Positions 25,721-33,708 of a stretch of DNA of 39,222 bases are shown here, in pieces; the first letter of the stretch is position 1, and every line of letters begins with the position of its first letter. Source of the stretch: an uncultured Roseburia sp. GTDB taxonomy: Bacteria > Bacillota > Clostridia > Lachnospirales > Lachnospiraceae. Under the pieces are notes generated by a model. That model made no database searches, was not told where the DNA came from, and saw only the letters and a program-made list of their open reading frames with translations. The position numbers and the translations under genes are program-made. Where the stretch lies: positions 1-39,222 of the forward strand of contig CAMUGE010000032.1 in assembly GCA_947088345.1 (NCBI GenBank), in the 5' to 3' direction.

Positions 25721-26179
25721 TCAATGTGTGGTTTTATTTGTTGTCTCCGTAACTTTTGCTTTTGAAAGCGCCTGTTCAATTGCATTTAAAAGCATCAGCG
25801 CTGTATACTGCTGATCCGAATTATATGTAATTCCTTCCGTAGACTGATTTTTGAGGACCTGGTTTTTGATTGTTTCCATCGCCGGTTCCATCAAAGGATA
25901 CATCGTTGTCACAGTTTCATCCAGATTTACAAGGGAAATGGAATCAATCTTAGTTTCATCCACAATTACCTGCACATCCACTGCATGGCTGCCGCACATA
26001 ATGGATGAGGAGTAAACCCCTGCTACATAATTCATTGTTTCTGTGGAATCGTCCGATTTGTCATCTGGAACAAACATAAACAGCAGCAATACGGTAAGCA
26101 GTATCCCCAATCCTGCAAAAATAGCCGTATAGACGACTTCTTTCATATGAAGGACTACGATCTTTGTCTTTGCGCTCAC
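25721..26179 (-). CDS. FMN-binding-domain-like membrane protein
   Basis: A 152-residue protein with one N-terminal helix (about residues 16-37) and an extracytoplasmic domain. AGVYSSSIMCGSHAVDVQVI, IDSISLVNLDET and the end NAIEQALSKA follow the pattern of the FMN-binding domain, which often carries covalently attached flavin. The usual S/T-G-A-T flavinylation motif is not clear; the region reads STEGITYNSDQQ, so binding is uncertain. The start is GTG at 26179, with GGAGGG six bases upstream. A sigma-E-like promoter lies just before it, suggesting expression in the mother cell during sporulation. Confidence 0.6.
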   Translation of the reverse strand: MSAKTKIVVLHMKEVVYTAIFAGLGILLTVLLLFMFVPDDKSDDSTETMNYVAGVYSSSIMCGSHAVDVQVIVDETKIDSISLVNLDETVTTMYPLMEPAMETIKNQVLKNQSTEGITYNSDQQYTALMLLNAIEQALSKAKVTETTNKTTH

Positions 26180-26207
26180 TGTTTTCCCTCCGGATATTGA
26201 TTATTAC

Positions 26208-26235
26208 ATTGTATGATATTTTTGAGGATTCATGA
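26208..26235 (-). promoter_or_regulatory. Sigma-E-like promoter of the FMN-binding-like gene
   Basis: On the minus strand TCATGAA (26235-26229), 13 bases, CATACAAT (26215-26208). The -10 equals the sigma-E consensus and the spacing equals that of the spoIID-like promoter. The leader would be about 22 bases. Confidence 0.6.
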
Positions 26236-26266
26236 CTGATAATTTTGTGTTTTTAAATGATTAGCG

Positions 26267-26296
26267 TTGCGAGGTGAACAAATACTCTGTTATAAT
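26267..26296 (+). promoter_or_regulatory. Sigma-A promoter of the MoxR operon
   Basis: TTGCGA (26267-26272), 18 bases, perfect TATAAT (26291-26296), 50 bases before the ATG at 26346. Confidence 0.65.
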
Positions 26297-26345
26297 ATAT
26301 GTGCGTTCGTCAATTCAGGGTACAAAATGAAAGGGAAGAGAATAG

Positions 26346-27281
26346 ATGCATAAACTAATACAGGACATAAAAGAAAACATATCCAAAGTTATGATAGGAA
26401 AAGAATCGGTGATCGATATGGTTCTTGCCGCGTTCTTTGCCGGCGGTCATGTGCTGCTCGAGGATATGCCTGGGACAGGGAAAACAGTTTTATCCAGAAC
26501 ACTTGCAAAATCTTTGGATTTAAAATTTGAACGTATTCAGTTTACACCGGATCTTTTGCCGAGTGATGTGACTGGACTGTCCTTTTTTCATCAGAAAGAG
26601 GGAGATTTTGTCTTTCGCGAGGGTCCCGTTTTTACGAATATATTGCTTGCCGATGAGATCAACCGCGCGACGCCGCGGACGCAGTCAAGCCTTTTGGAGT
26701 GTATGGAAGAGCGCCAGGTTACGGTAGATGGGAAGACACGGGCGCTCGCGCCTCCGTTTTTTGTGATTGCAACAGAAAATCCCATTGAGACAATGGGATG
26801 CTATCCGCTGCCGGAGGCGCAGCTTGATCGTTTTATGATAAAAATTCGGATGGGAAGTATGACGGCGGACGAAGAACGCCGCATGTTAGACCGTATGATT
26901 CTTAACGAACCGCTTCGCTCGATAACGCCGGTCTGTGGCAGCGCCGAGGTGAAAAAATTACAGGAATCCTGCAGGCAGGTTTTTGTACATAACGATCTGC
27001 GCGATTATATCGTACGGCTTGTACAGGGTACACGAAAGCAGGGAATGGGAGATATGGCGGGGGTAAGCCCGCGCGGAACTCTGATGTTTGTCCGTGCGGC
27101 GCAAGGGTACGCGCTTGTAAGAGGGAGAGAATTTGTGACCCCGGAGGATATCAAATCAGTTGCGGCCGCAGTACTCTGTCACCGTATGATCGCGCCGATG
27201 GAGAGTGAACGCCAAAAACAGGGATATATAGCCGGGCTGCTGGCACAGGAGCCGCTGCCAACGGAGGAGTGGGACAGATGA
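26346..27281 (+). CDS. MoxR family AAA ATPase
   Basis: A 311-residue AAA+ ATPase. Walker A is DMPGTGKT near residue 45 and Walker B LLADEINRA near 105. The MoxR-typical FTPDLLPSDVTG and ATENPIETMGCYPLPEAQLD are also present. MoxR proteins act as chaperones that assemble or activate partner proteins, usually a von Willebrand or DUF58 protein encoded next to them. Here the DUF58 gene follows with an ATGA overlap, so they are co-translated. Confidence 0.95.
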   Translation: MHKLIQDIKENISKVMIGKESVIDMVLAAFFAGGHVLLEDMPGTGKTVLSRTLAKSLDLKFERIQFTPDLLPSDVTGLSFFHQKEGDFVFREGPVFTNILLADEINRATPRTQSSLLECMEERQVTVDGKTRALAPPFFVIATENPIETMGCYPLPEAQLDRFMIKIRMGSMTADEERRMLDRMILNEPLRSITPVCGSAEVKKLQESCRQVFVHNDLRDYIVRLVQGTRKQGMGDMAGVSPRGTLMFVRAAQGYALVRGREFVTPEDIKSVAAAVLCHRMIAPMESERQKQGYIAGLLAQEPLPTEEWDR

Positions 27282-28372
27282 TATTTATTATGATCGTGGG
27301 TCTTGTCTTTGTTGTGTTCCTCTGGACGCTTGTGTACCGACATTGCTGGGATCAAAGAATTGCTCTTTTTGTAACATTTCCGGTCGAGGCGGTTTTTGCG
27401 GGTGAAACAGCGCAGCTGACAGAGATAATCGAAAACAGAAAAAAGCTGCCTGTTCCTGTCATGGAAGTCCGGCTGTCGCTTCGACAGGGGCTGCGTTTTC
27501 GTGACGAGGAGAATACAAGTGTCAGCGACAACGTTTACAAAAGGGATATTTTTTCCCTGTCCGGAATGCAGAAAATTACCAGACAGATTACATTTACCTG
27601 TGAAAAACGCGGGCTTTATGAAATCAGGGAAGTACAGGTGAGTGCATTTTCTCTGATGTACCAGGAGCAGTATATCCGAATGTTTTCCATGCATCCGGCG
27701 CTGTACGTCTATCCGAAACGTGTAGAAGTGGACGATATTTTGTCGGTCTCCATGCATATGCTGGGCGAAATTGCGCAAAAGAAATATCTGCATGAGGACC
27801 CGTTTGCGTTCCGGGGTATCCGCGAGTATACCACGCTTGACGCGCCAAAAACAATAAACTGGAAAGCAAGTGCAAAGACAGGCGCGCTGATGGTCAATAC
27901 GTTTGATTCCGGCCTGCGCGGAAAGTTTATGCTGTATCTGGATGTGGAGGACGACGGCATTGTTCGCCATGAAAATTTGATTGAGGAGTCAATTTCCGTT
28001 GCGGCGTCGCTTCTTGGACGGCTGCTTTCGGGAGGTATGGAGGCGGGCGTAGCAGTGAATCAAAAAAATGAGGAAAACAGTGTAATATTGCCGGCGGCAG
28101 GAGCTGTCCAGGCTGTGAGGATTGAACGAATGCTTGCCTGTTATAACGGAAACGGCGATGGCCGTGCGTTTGGCTCTCTGTTGGGAAAAAGAGAGGAGGA
28201 TACCGTTTATCTGTTTGTTTCCAAAGAAAAAGAACGGGCGGGTGAGATCGAGTCATTTCTGGGTGAGGACGGTATGGGAATCTGGATTTTTCCGACCGGG
28301 AGCAAAGAGGACGCGCCGTGCGCAGTTAACCGGAAAAATCTGCGGCTGTGCATCAGGGAGGTGTCCCATTGA
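27278..28372 (+). CDS. DUF58 domain protein
   Basis: A 364-residue protein. An N-terminal membrane segment (about residues 2-20) is followed by an immunoglobulin-like region and the DUF58 block (FAFRGIREYTTLDAPKTINW, about 168-187), then a von Willebrand-like part. It is the standard partner of MoxR. The ATG at 27278 overlaps the MoxR stop, with GGAGGAG upstream; the GTG at 27269 is less likely. The operon probably acts at the cell surface, but the process is not known. Confidence 0.9.
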   Translation: MIFIMIVGLVFVVFLWTLVYRHCWDQRIALFVTFPVEAVFAGETAQLTEIIENRKKLPVPVMEVRLSLRQGLRFRDEENTSVSDNVYKRDIFSLSGMQKITRQITFTCEKRGLYEIREVQVSAFSLMYQEQYIRMFSMHPALYVYPKRVEVDDILSVSMHMLGEIAQKKYLHEDPFAFRGIREYTTLDAPKTINWKASAKTGALMVNTFDSGLRGKFMLYLDVEDDGIVRHENLIEESISVAASLLGRLLSGGMEAGVAVNQKNEENSVILPAAGAVQAVRIERMLACYNGNGDGRAFGSLLGKREEDTVYLFVSKEKERAGEIESFLGEDGMGIWIFPTGSKEDAPCAVNRKNLRLCIREVSH

Positions 28373-29634
28373 GAAAAAAGGCGTTAATTTTTATTAGCTG
28401 GCTTCACAGAGCAATATTGACGGCATATCTGATACCGGTTATCTATGCGTTGTTTGTCGATGTTGAGCAGCAGACGGCAAAGATGCTGTATGTGCGCAGC
28501 TTTTTGATTATGATTCCGATCGCAGTATTTGATGTGTTCTCCAGAAAAATAAAAAATAATTATTCCTATTTTTTTGCCGGGCTGCCTGTTTTGATACTTA
28601 TGGCGCTGGCGGCATGGCTGGTCGGGCCATATTCTAATAAAAACGATCTTTATCTGGGCTATACAGTGTTTTTTTCGCTGGAGACAGCCGTGTTTCTGAT
28701 CTTTCATTTTACAAGACGTTTAAAATGGCGGGAGGAATTTGTCACGGAATGGCAGGATCGGCAGGAACATACTGCGTATGCGGCGTTTCTTTTGGAAAGA
28801 CGAGCGTTTGCGGAACAGCCCAATCTTTATCTCCTGGTATTTTTTCCCTGCGTTTATCTGATTGGGCAGATTTTTCTGGAACCAGATTTATGCGGCTGTG
28901 CGGCAGCCGGTTTTTTCTGCTATGTCATACTGTTGGCGTTTTCCATGTATCTGTCGAAAACAGAGCGTTATCTTATGCTGAACAGAAAGCTTTATGGCGT
29001 GCCCAAAAGCCGTATTTACGGGGTTGGACGCGCGATGATCACTGTATTTTTAATTCTTTTGGCTGCAGGGATGCTGCCCGGGATTTTTATGTCGGGATAC
29101 AGGAAGTACGGCGATATCAGGCACTGGTCAGACGAAATGCTGGAAAACTCCCGCATGGAACAGAAAACAGACAGAAAAACATCCCAAAAGGGGCCGGACT
29201 ATGAGAAGTTGGGAAAGTATGTAAAGCGCAACCAGGCTCCAGCCTGGATGGAGTATCTCTTTTATCTGGCGGCAGCTGCGATAGCCTGCTTTCTTGCCGT
29301 TCTGTCGTTTCGGGGAATACGGGAACTGTTTTTACAGATCCGCAGATCTTACGATGATAATGAGGATCTGGTGGAAGATATTATAGAAAAGGAAGAAAAA
29401 AAAGACAGTGATACGGCCCTGCCAATCTCAATAAGACGAAGAGAAAAAGACCGATCGCAGGGGATCAGAAAAGTGTATCGGCGCACGATCAAAAAACATC
29501 GCAAAGACTTACCGGGGGTTTGGGAGTCGCCCCGTGAGATTGAGGAGAACGCCGGTCTTCTTGGCGATCCAAAGATGGAAGAACTGCATGAGCAGTATGA
29601 ACGGGCAAGATATGCAGAAGAAATGTCACGGTGA
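28369..29634 (+). CDS. Membrane protein of the MoxR-DUF58 operon
   Basis: A 421-residue protein with about six hydrophobic segments in the first 235 residues and one near 300. A highly charged cytoplasmic tail (about 325-421) has RELFLQIRRSYDD, resembling the C-terminal part of DUF4129 proteins. In many genomes the third gene of this operon is a transglutaminase with DUF4129. No transglutaminase core (Cys-His-Asp) is visible here, so this may be a reduced form. The start is TTG at 28369: it overlaps the preceding TGA and has GGAGG seven bases upstream. Confidence 0.65.
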   Translation: MRKKALIFISWLHRAILTAYLIPVIYALFVDVEQQTAKMLYVRSFLIMIPIAVFDVFSRKIKNNYSYFFAGLPVLILMALAAWLVGPYSNKNDLYLGYTVFFSLETAVFLIFHFTRRLKWREEFVTEWQDRQEHTAYAAFLLERRAFAEQPNLYLLVFFPCVYLIGQIFLEPDLCGCAAAGFFCYVILLAFSMYLSKTERYLMLNRKLYGVPKSRIYGVGRAMITVFLILLAAGMLPGIFMSGYRKYGDIRHWSDEMLENSRMEQKTDRKTSQKGPDYEKLGKYVKRNQAPAWMEYLFYLAAAAIACFLAVLSFRGIRELFLQIRRSYDDNEDLVEDIIEKEEKKDSDTALPISIRRREKDRSQGIRKVYRRTIKKHRKDLPGVWESPREIEENAGLLGDPKMEELHEQYERARYAEEMSR

Positions 29635-29712
29635 AAGACGGATCTCTCCCTGTGATTAAAAAACGGTTGTAATCAAAAAAAGAAAATAGACTGTGGGACG
29701 AACAAAGATCTG

Positions 29713-30828
29713 CTACTTGTGCGTCAAAAGGACGGCCCCGATTGCCGCCGTGAGAGGCACTGTCATGACGACGCCCATTGTTGCGGAGATACCCTGCATA
29801 ATCTCAATTGCCAGGGAGTACATATTTGCCAGCTGTAAAAACGGATAATCGCAGGCATACAGATAGACCAGGGTATGGAGCGATCCGCCTGCAAATGCAA
29901 GAATCAGCGTATTTGACATGGTGCCGATCATATCTTTTCCCACGTGCATACCGGAAGAGAACAGTTCCTTTGCGTCAAGGTCGGGACGTATGGTATGGAT
30001 TTCATGCTGGGCCGATGCGATCGACATGCCTACATCCATAACGGCTCCAAGTGATGCAATTAGAATTCCGGCAAACAGCAATTCGCCCACGCGTATGCCG
30101 GTCTGTTCTGAGAGATACATCAATTCCTCGATATCGCTGACATTATAACCCGAGATATGCGCGGCGCTGCCAAAGAGCCAGGCATAGGCGCCGGCGACAG
30201 CAGTGCCTCCGATCGTCCCGACGGCCGCCGTAACCGTTTTTGCCGAGCATTTGCCGATCAGCAGAAAGGTTGCCGCAGTTGAGACTGCAATTACGGCGAG
30301 CGCGGCAAGGATCGGAGATATACCGCGGTAAATCATCGGCAGAAATAAAAAAATGATGCATAAGACTGAGCACACAAGTCCGGCGATGGAAGCAAGTCCT
30401 TTTTTACCTCCAACGAGGAAGATGCAGACAAAAAACAGGAGTATCATAGCGCCCGTTTGCAGGGCGCGCTCCGCCGTATAAACCGATACTTCCAGCGTCT
30501 GTTCCGATCTGTTTACAATAGCGATCACATACATGCCTTCTTTGCATGTTGCGCCAAACAGCCAGGAGGAAGAGCTGTATGCTTCTGTTTCCGTTCCTTT
30601 TAACTCCCCGGTTAATAACTTTAAACGTATTTTCTGGTTTCCGATTCGGCTGCCGTTTTCTGTCAGATTGTCTTCTAAGATACGAAGGACTTTTGCCCGT
30701 TCAAATGTCTGTCCTTCCGCGTGGTATATTTCTGCTTTTTCAATAAGATTGAAACGGATCACAAAGGAAAGCAGGAGGATGCCGGCGAACGTCTGGCATA
30801 CTCTTTTGAATATCTGTTTTGCCGTCAT
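29713..30828 (-). CDS. YibE/F family membrane protein
   Basis: A 371-residue protein with an N-terminal anchor (about residues 9-27) and an extracytoplasmic region containing RLKLLTGELKGTETEA. Several transmembrane helices follow with the family blocks GGKKGLASIAGL and SLGAVMDVGMSIASA. YibE/F proteins have no established function. It begins one base after the stop of the phosphoesterase gene, so the two are one transcript and translation may be coupled. Confidence 0.85.
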   Translation of the reverse strand: MTAKQIFKRVCQTFAGILLLSFVIRFNLIEKAEIYHAEGQTFERAKVLRILEDNLTENGSRIGNQKIRLKLLTGELKGTETEAYSSSSWLFGATCKEGMYVIAIVNRSEQTLEVSVYTAERALQTGAMILLFFVCIFLVGGKKGLASIAGLVCSVLCIIFLFLPMIYRGISPILAALAVIAVSTAATFLLIGKCSAKTVTAAVGTIGGTAVAGAYAWLFGSAAHISGYNVSDIEELMYLSEQTGIRVGELLFAGILIASLGAVMDVGMSIASAQHEIHTIRPDLDAKELFSSGMHVGKDMIGTMSNTLILAFAGGSLHTLVYLYACDYPFLQLANMYSLAIEIMQGISATMGVVMTVPLTAAIGAVLLTHK

Positions 30829-30829
30829 G

Positions 30830-32692
30830 TTATTTTTTTACCTTTACTTTATAAATTTTACTGTATTCTCCATAATAGGTACGGCCCGAGACATCTTTAT
30901 AACCTCTGACTTTGATATAGTATGTCTTTCCTTTTTTCAATGATTTCAGTCTGCATGTTGTCTTCTGTGTTTTTTCTTTTTTTGCATCCCAAAATCTGCT
31001 GTTTCTGGCATAGACAATCTGATATCCGCTCAGCGGGATTTGGGCCTGCCGGTATGTAACGGTTATGCTCTTTTTCTTGTTCGATCTTGCAGAGGTAACT
31101 TTAATCTGCGGCGGTACAATAGAGAAAGAGACAGTTTTTGTGCCGGAATATGAGCCGATTCCGGTAATTGTGGCTGTCGCGGCGCCGATCTCTGTGTTAT
31201 CAGAGAAACTTACGGTATAATCAGTCCCCATTTTCAGGGCGGTTCCGTTTAGACGGACGGTAATCGCAGGTGAGATTTCTTTGCCTGTATAAGCCGTCGC
31301 CTCAATTGGGTTTACCGAAGTTTTTGCAATGTTTTTATCGTCAGTATTTTTTAGAATAGTAAGCGGGTCGTCGATCCGTTTTCCATTGTCGGCGCGGTAA
31401 GTAGTAATTCGAAATTTATTTTTTGTGACATTAACGATAGAATAAGTCGGGACTTCTCTCTGCCAGCGTGCCGCTACATATGGCTGCGTCTGCGGCGTCA
31501 GCTCATAATATTTGCTGCCGGATGAGGAGCTTGCAGTCATATATAATATTCCGTCCGGATTTGTTACTTTGCCTGAAACAGGGACATCGTCGGTTTTCCT
31601 GTCACCTTTTAAAAATACGGATCTTGTATAGGAGTGGTCATGACCTGTTAAGACGACGTCAATATCGTTTTCCTCCAGATAAGGCAGCAGCTGGTAGCGA
31701 AGTTCTTTTATTTTTTCCTCAATGGAATGTTTTGCCGAGCCGTAGATGTCCTGATGCAGCGTCACAATGCGCCAGACGCACTCCGGATTTTTGCGGATCG
31801 CATCCTCGATAAATTCCCGATGTTCCGCCGTATTATTGTCCTGTGTATTTAACATTAAAAACAGCGCATTGCCATACGTAAACCAGTAATCGCCGCCGAC
31901 AAATTCATTCTCGCCAAGCTTGCTTTGATTTGGCACATGAAAGTGATAGTCGAAATTGGGATTGTCATCGTCATGACTGCCGACTGTCGGGGCAAGCGGT
32001 ATTGATCCAAGCAGATCGGGGGAGAGAAATCCGGCGTATTCAATTTCGCTGAGTGTTTCGTCTTTTAACTTTTGTGCCTTTGTCTGAATCTGATCTCCGG
32101 CCGAAAGGATAAAATCAGCTTTTCTGTCCGATTTTTGATAGGCGCTTTCCAGGGAGGCGTTCCAGTGAAACGCGTCATTCCTGACAGCATCGTTTTGCGC
32201 GGAAAGGAACTTTTCGGTTATGTCGCCATTTTCGGTTGCGCGAACCGGGTTTGAACTGCCAATCTGCGGGTCGCCCACATAGATAAAAGAAAAGTCGTCG
32301 CCCGATTCATTTGTGCGAAAAGAGCGAATTTCTTTTTTGTCGGCCTGGTAGTAGTAGGTTGAGCCGGGCTTTAGTCCGGTTAAAGTCACCTGATTGCTTC
32401 GATAGCCGCGCTGTGCTTTTGACTGTCTGATTTTTACAGATCTTCCGTCGCTCAGATCCCTTTTTTGGCCGAAGCGAAAACTGACGTCGGCTCCTTTTTT
32501 GCTGTACCATGCAAAATTCATCTGCGATTCGTCACAACCGGGAGTCATAGCTACAAGCGTCCAGTCGCTCTGTATTGTTTTCCATTCCTTTTTCCAGTTT
32601 TCCCACGAATCCGAAGCAAATCCCGGCTCCGACAGCAGGAAGAATATCATGGCGGCCGCGACAGCAGCCGGATATGTTTTGTGTTTTTGCAT
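30830..32692 (-). CDS. Secreted purple-acid-phosphatase-like metallophosphoesterase
   Basis: A 620-residue exported protein. The signal peptide covers about residues 1-26, with probable cleavage after GFA. A fibronectin-like PAP N-terminal domain (about 40-125) is followed by the metallophosphoesterase core: FIYVGDPQIG, LSAGDQIQ, TVGSHDDD, VTLHQDIYG and LTGHDHSYTRS. An Ig-like domain (about 425-515) and a C-terminal fibronectin type III domain complete it. The core hydrolyses phosphate esters outside the cell. The usual GNHD/E block reads GSHD here. The protein ends in a basic tail with no LPXTG motif, so it is probably secreted or loosely wall-bound. It is cotranscribed with the YibE/F gene. 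Confidence 0.88.
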   Translation of the reverse strand: MQKHKTYPAAVAAAMIFFLLSEPGFASDSWENWKKEWKTIQSDWTLVAMTPGCDESQMNFAWYSKKGADVSFRFGQKRDLSDGRSVKIRQSKAQRGYRSNQVTLTGLKPGSTYYYQADKKEIRSFRTNESGDDFSFIYVGDPQIGSSNPVRATENGDITEKFLSAQNDAVRNDAFHWNASLESAYQKSDRKADFILSAGDQIQTKAQKLKDETLSEIEYAGFLSPDLLGSIPLAPTVGSHDDDNPNFDYHFHVPNQSKLGENEFVGGDYWFTYGNALFLMLNTQDNNTAEHREFIEDAIRKNPECVWRIVTLHQDIYGSAKHSIEEKIKELRYQLLPYLEENDIDVVLTGHDHSYTRSVFLKGDRKTDDVPVSGKVTNPDGILYMTASSSSGSKYYELTPQTQPYVAARWQREVPTYSIVNVTKNKFRITTYRADNGKRIDDPLTILKNTDDKNIAKTSVNPIEATAYTGKEISPAITVRLNGTALKMGTDYTVSFSDNTEIGAATATITGIGSYSGTKTVSFSIVPPQIKVTSARSNKKKSITVTYRQAQIPLSGYQIVYARNSRFWDAKKEKTQKTTCRLKSLKKGKTYYIKVRGYKDVSGRTYYGEYSKIYKVKVKK

Positions 32693-32714
32693 AGTGTTAC
32701 CGTTCCTTTCTATA

Positions 32715-32723
32715 AGTATAACA
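32715..32723 (-). promoter_or_regulatory. Extended -10 promoter of the phosphoesterase operon
   Basis: TGtTATACT on the minus strand (32723-32715), with no good -35. The repeat A begins at once upstream of it. Confidence 0.4.
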
Positions 32724-32726
32724 GCG

Positions 32727-32880
32727 GGGTCAAAAGGTTAAAATATCTGATGCAAGCTCGCCCGCAGGAGGATTTATGAGCCCGGAACCCTAAAAACACG
32801 GAAGATGAGCGGATATGAAATTTCGGATTGCGGGAGCATGAAATGCGGTGCAATCTGTGTACCATAGGTGCAAAATCTCT
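32727..32880 (+). repeat. Intergenic repeat, leader-type copy A
   Basis: It begins GGGTCAAAAG, contains GCAGGAGGATTTATGAGC (a strong ribosome-binding-site-like motif before ATG, opening the 5-codon frame MSPEP), and ends in a conserved block. Positions 32824-32848 are identical over 25 bases to 33563-33587 in copy B. The GGGTCAAAAG, AGCTCG and GCAGGAGGA landmarks occur in the same order in both copies. The 65-residue frame at 32828-33025 is generated by the repeat and I do not call it a gene. Confidence 0.75.
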
Positions 32881-33024
32881 CACTGAGAAATGCCTCAAGT
32901 ACGGCATTTCTCATCTGGATTTGAGTTGCGCCAGAGCCGCGATATGTGTCTGCGCGCTAAAGTCGCTTATGCGCATAAAGCGAATGCGAACTGCGTTCGC
33001 AATGCAGAAATGGAGACTAATATG
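32881..33024 (+). repeat. Mosaic hairpin-rich repeat, copy M2
   Basis: Positions 32881-32946 are the plus-strand counterpart of the M1 repeat, with about 58 of 67 aligned bases equal. A perfect 10-base stem (32885-32894/32903-32912) is followed by a CTGGATTTGAGTTGCG linker and a GC-rich part. It closes with ATGGAGACTAATATG at 33010-33024, which looks like a ribosome binding site plus start but opens only a three-codon frame. Confidence 0.78.
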
Positions 33025-33139
33025 AATTTTATCTAAAAGTCGTAGAATATCACGATGTTTTACTGCTGACTGACATTATTATATCATGTCTGGCTCATAA
33101 AGTCTAACAGATTGCGGGATTGGGAGGAAAGTAATTTTA

Positions 33140-33369
33140 CACGCTAACTCCCAAACGCCCGCTTTGGCGGGCATACAAATCAGGATTGTGAAATTTTTAA
33201 TTTCACGCTAACCTCCATGTCGCGGCTCTGCCGCGACTTAAATCTGCGCGGAGAATCCCCTGTTTTTGGGGATTCTCTGGAGTGAAACTTAGTACTTGTT
33301 GGCGCGCGAACCTGTTTCGCGTTTTGCCCTCTGACATGAGCCTTACAAGTCCTTTTCACGCTAATATCG
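33140..33369. repeat. Mosaic hairpin-rich repeat, copy M3
   Basis: A chain of hairpins with arms at 33157-33162/33167-33172, 33188-33195/33199-33206, 33219-33225/33231-33237 and 33251-33260/33268-33277. The motif CACGCTAA occurs three times (33140, 33204, 33357). On the minus strand the first two read as GGAGTTAGCGTG and GGAGGTTAGCGTG. Positions 33287-33324 match M1 (7821-7858). It is inverted relative to M2. Confidence 0.78.
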
Positions 33370-33439
33370 TATGGCTGAACTGCAGCAAAAAGTTCGTTAT
33401 ATCATTCATTCTATGTTATAATGAAATCGTATGATACCA

Positions 33440-33615
33440 GGGTCAAAAGATTAAAAAACCCGATGAAAGCTCGTCTGCAGGAGGAATTTTGAACGTGGCG
33501 CCTGTAAAAATACATAAAATCAGCTGTTTTTCGCAGAAAAATGAGAGGATTTGAGGCGCTTACGGATTGCGGGAGCATGAAATGCGGAGCAATCGGCGTA
33601 TCATAAGTTCAAAAA
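33440..33615 (+). repeat. Intergenic repeat, leader-type copy B
   Basis: The second copy of the leader-type repeat, starting at GGGTCAAAAG (33440). GCAGGAGGAATTTTG follows, then the 25-base block 33563-33587 shared with copy A. It is more diverged in the middle (a longer spacer) and lacks the M-type hairpins after it. It lies upstream of the promoter at 33643. Confidence 0.75.
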
Positions 33616-33642
33616 GTATTGATAACAGGTGCTGCTGTTATA

Positions 33643-33671
33643 TTGACGAACAGACAAAAAGTTGGGATAAT
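33643..33671 (+). promoter_or_regulatory. Sigma-A promoter of the P-loop kinase-like gene
   Basis: TTGACG (33643-33648), 17 bases, GATAAT (33666-33671), each one base from consensus. It lies 37 bases before the ATG at 33709. Confidence 0.65.
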
Positions 33672-33708
33672 GGGCAGCGGCATTATTCTGAAAACGGAAA
33701 GGAGAGTT

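Noticed and set aside
29638-29690. TGATTA/TAATCA inverted repeat between convergent genes at 29.6 kb
   Set aside because: Only six paired bases with a long loop; not enough to call a terminator.
32828-33025. Frame MREHEMRCNL... in repeats A and M2, with a similar MREHEMRSNR... frame at 33567
   Set aside because: Similarity is explained by shared repeat DNA. The frames diverge and have no suitable ribosome binding site spacing. Genome-wide codon analysis could overturn this.
32841-33604. Nine-codon frames MKCGAICVP and MKCGAIGVS at equivalent places in repeats A and B (starting 32838 and 33577)
   Set aside because: The GGGAG is only one base before the ATG, which is too close for initiation, and conservation of two copies cannot show coding selection.
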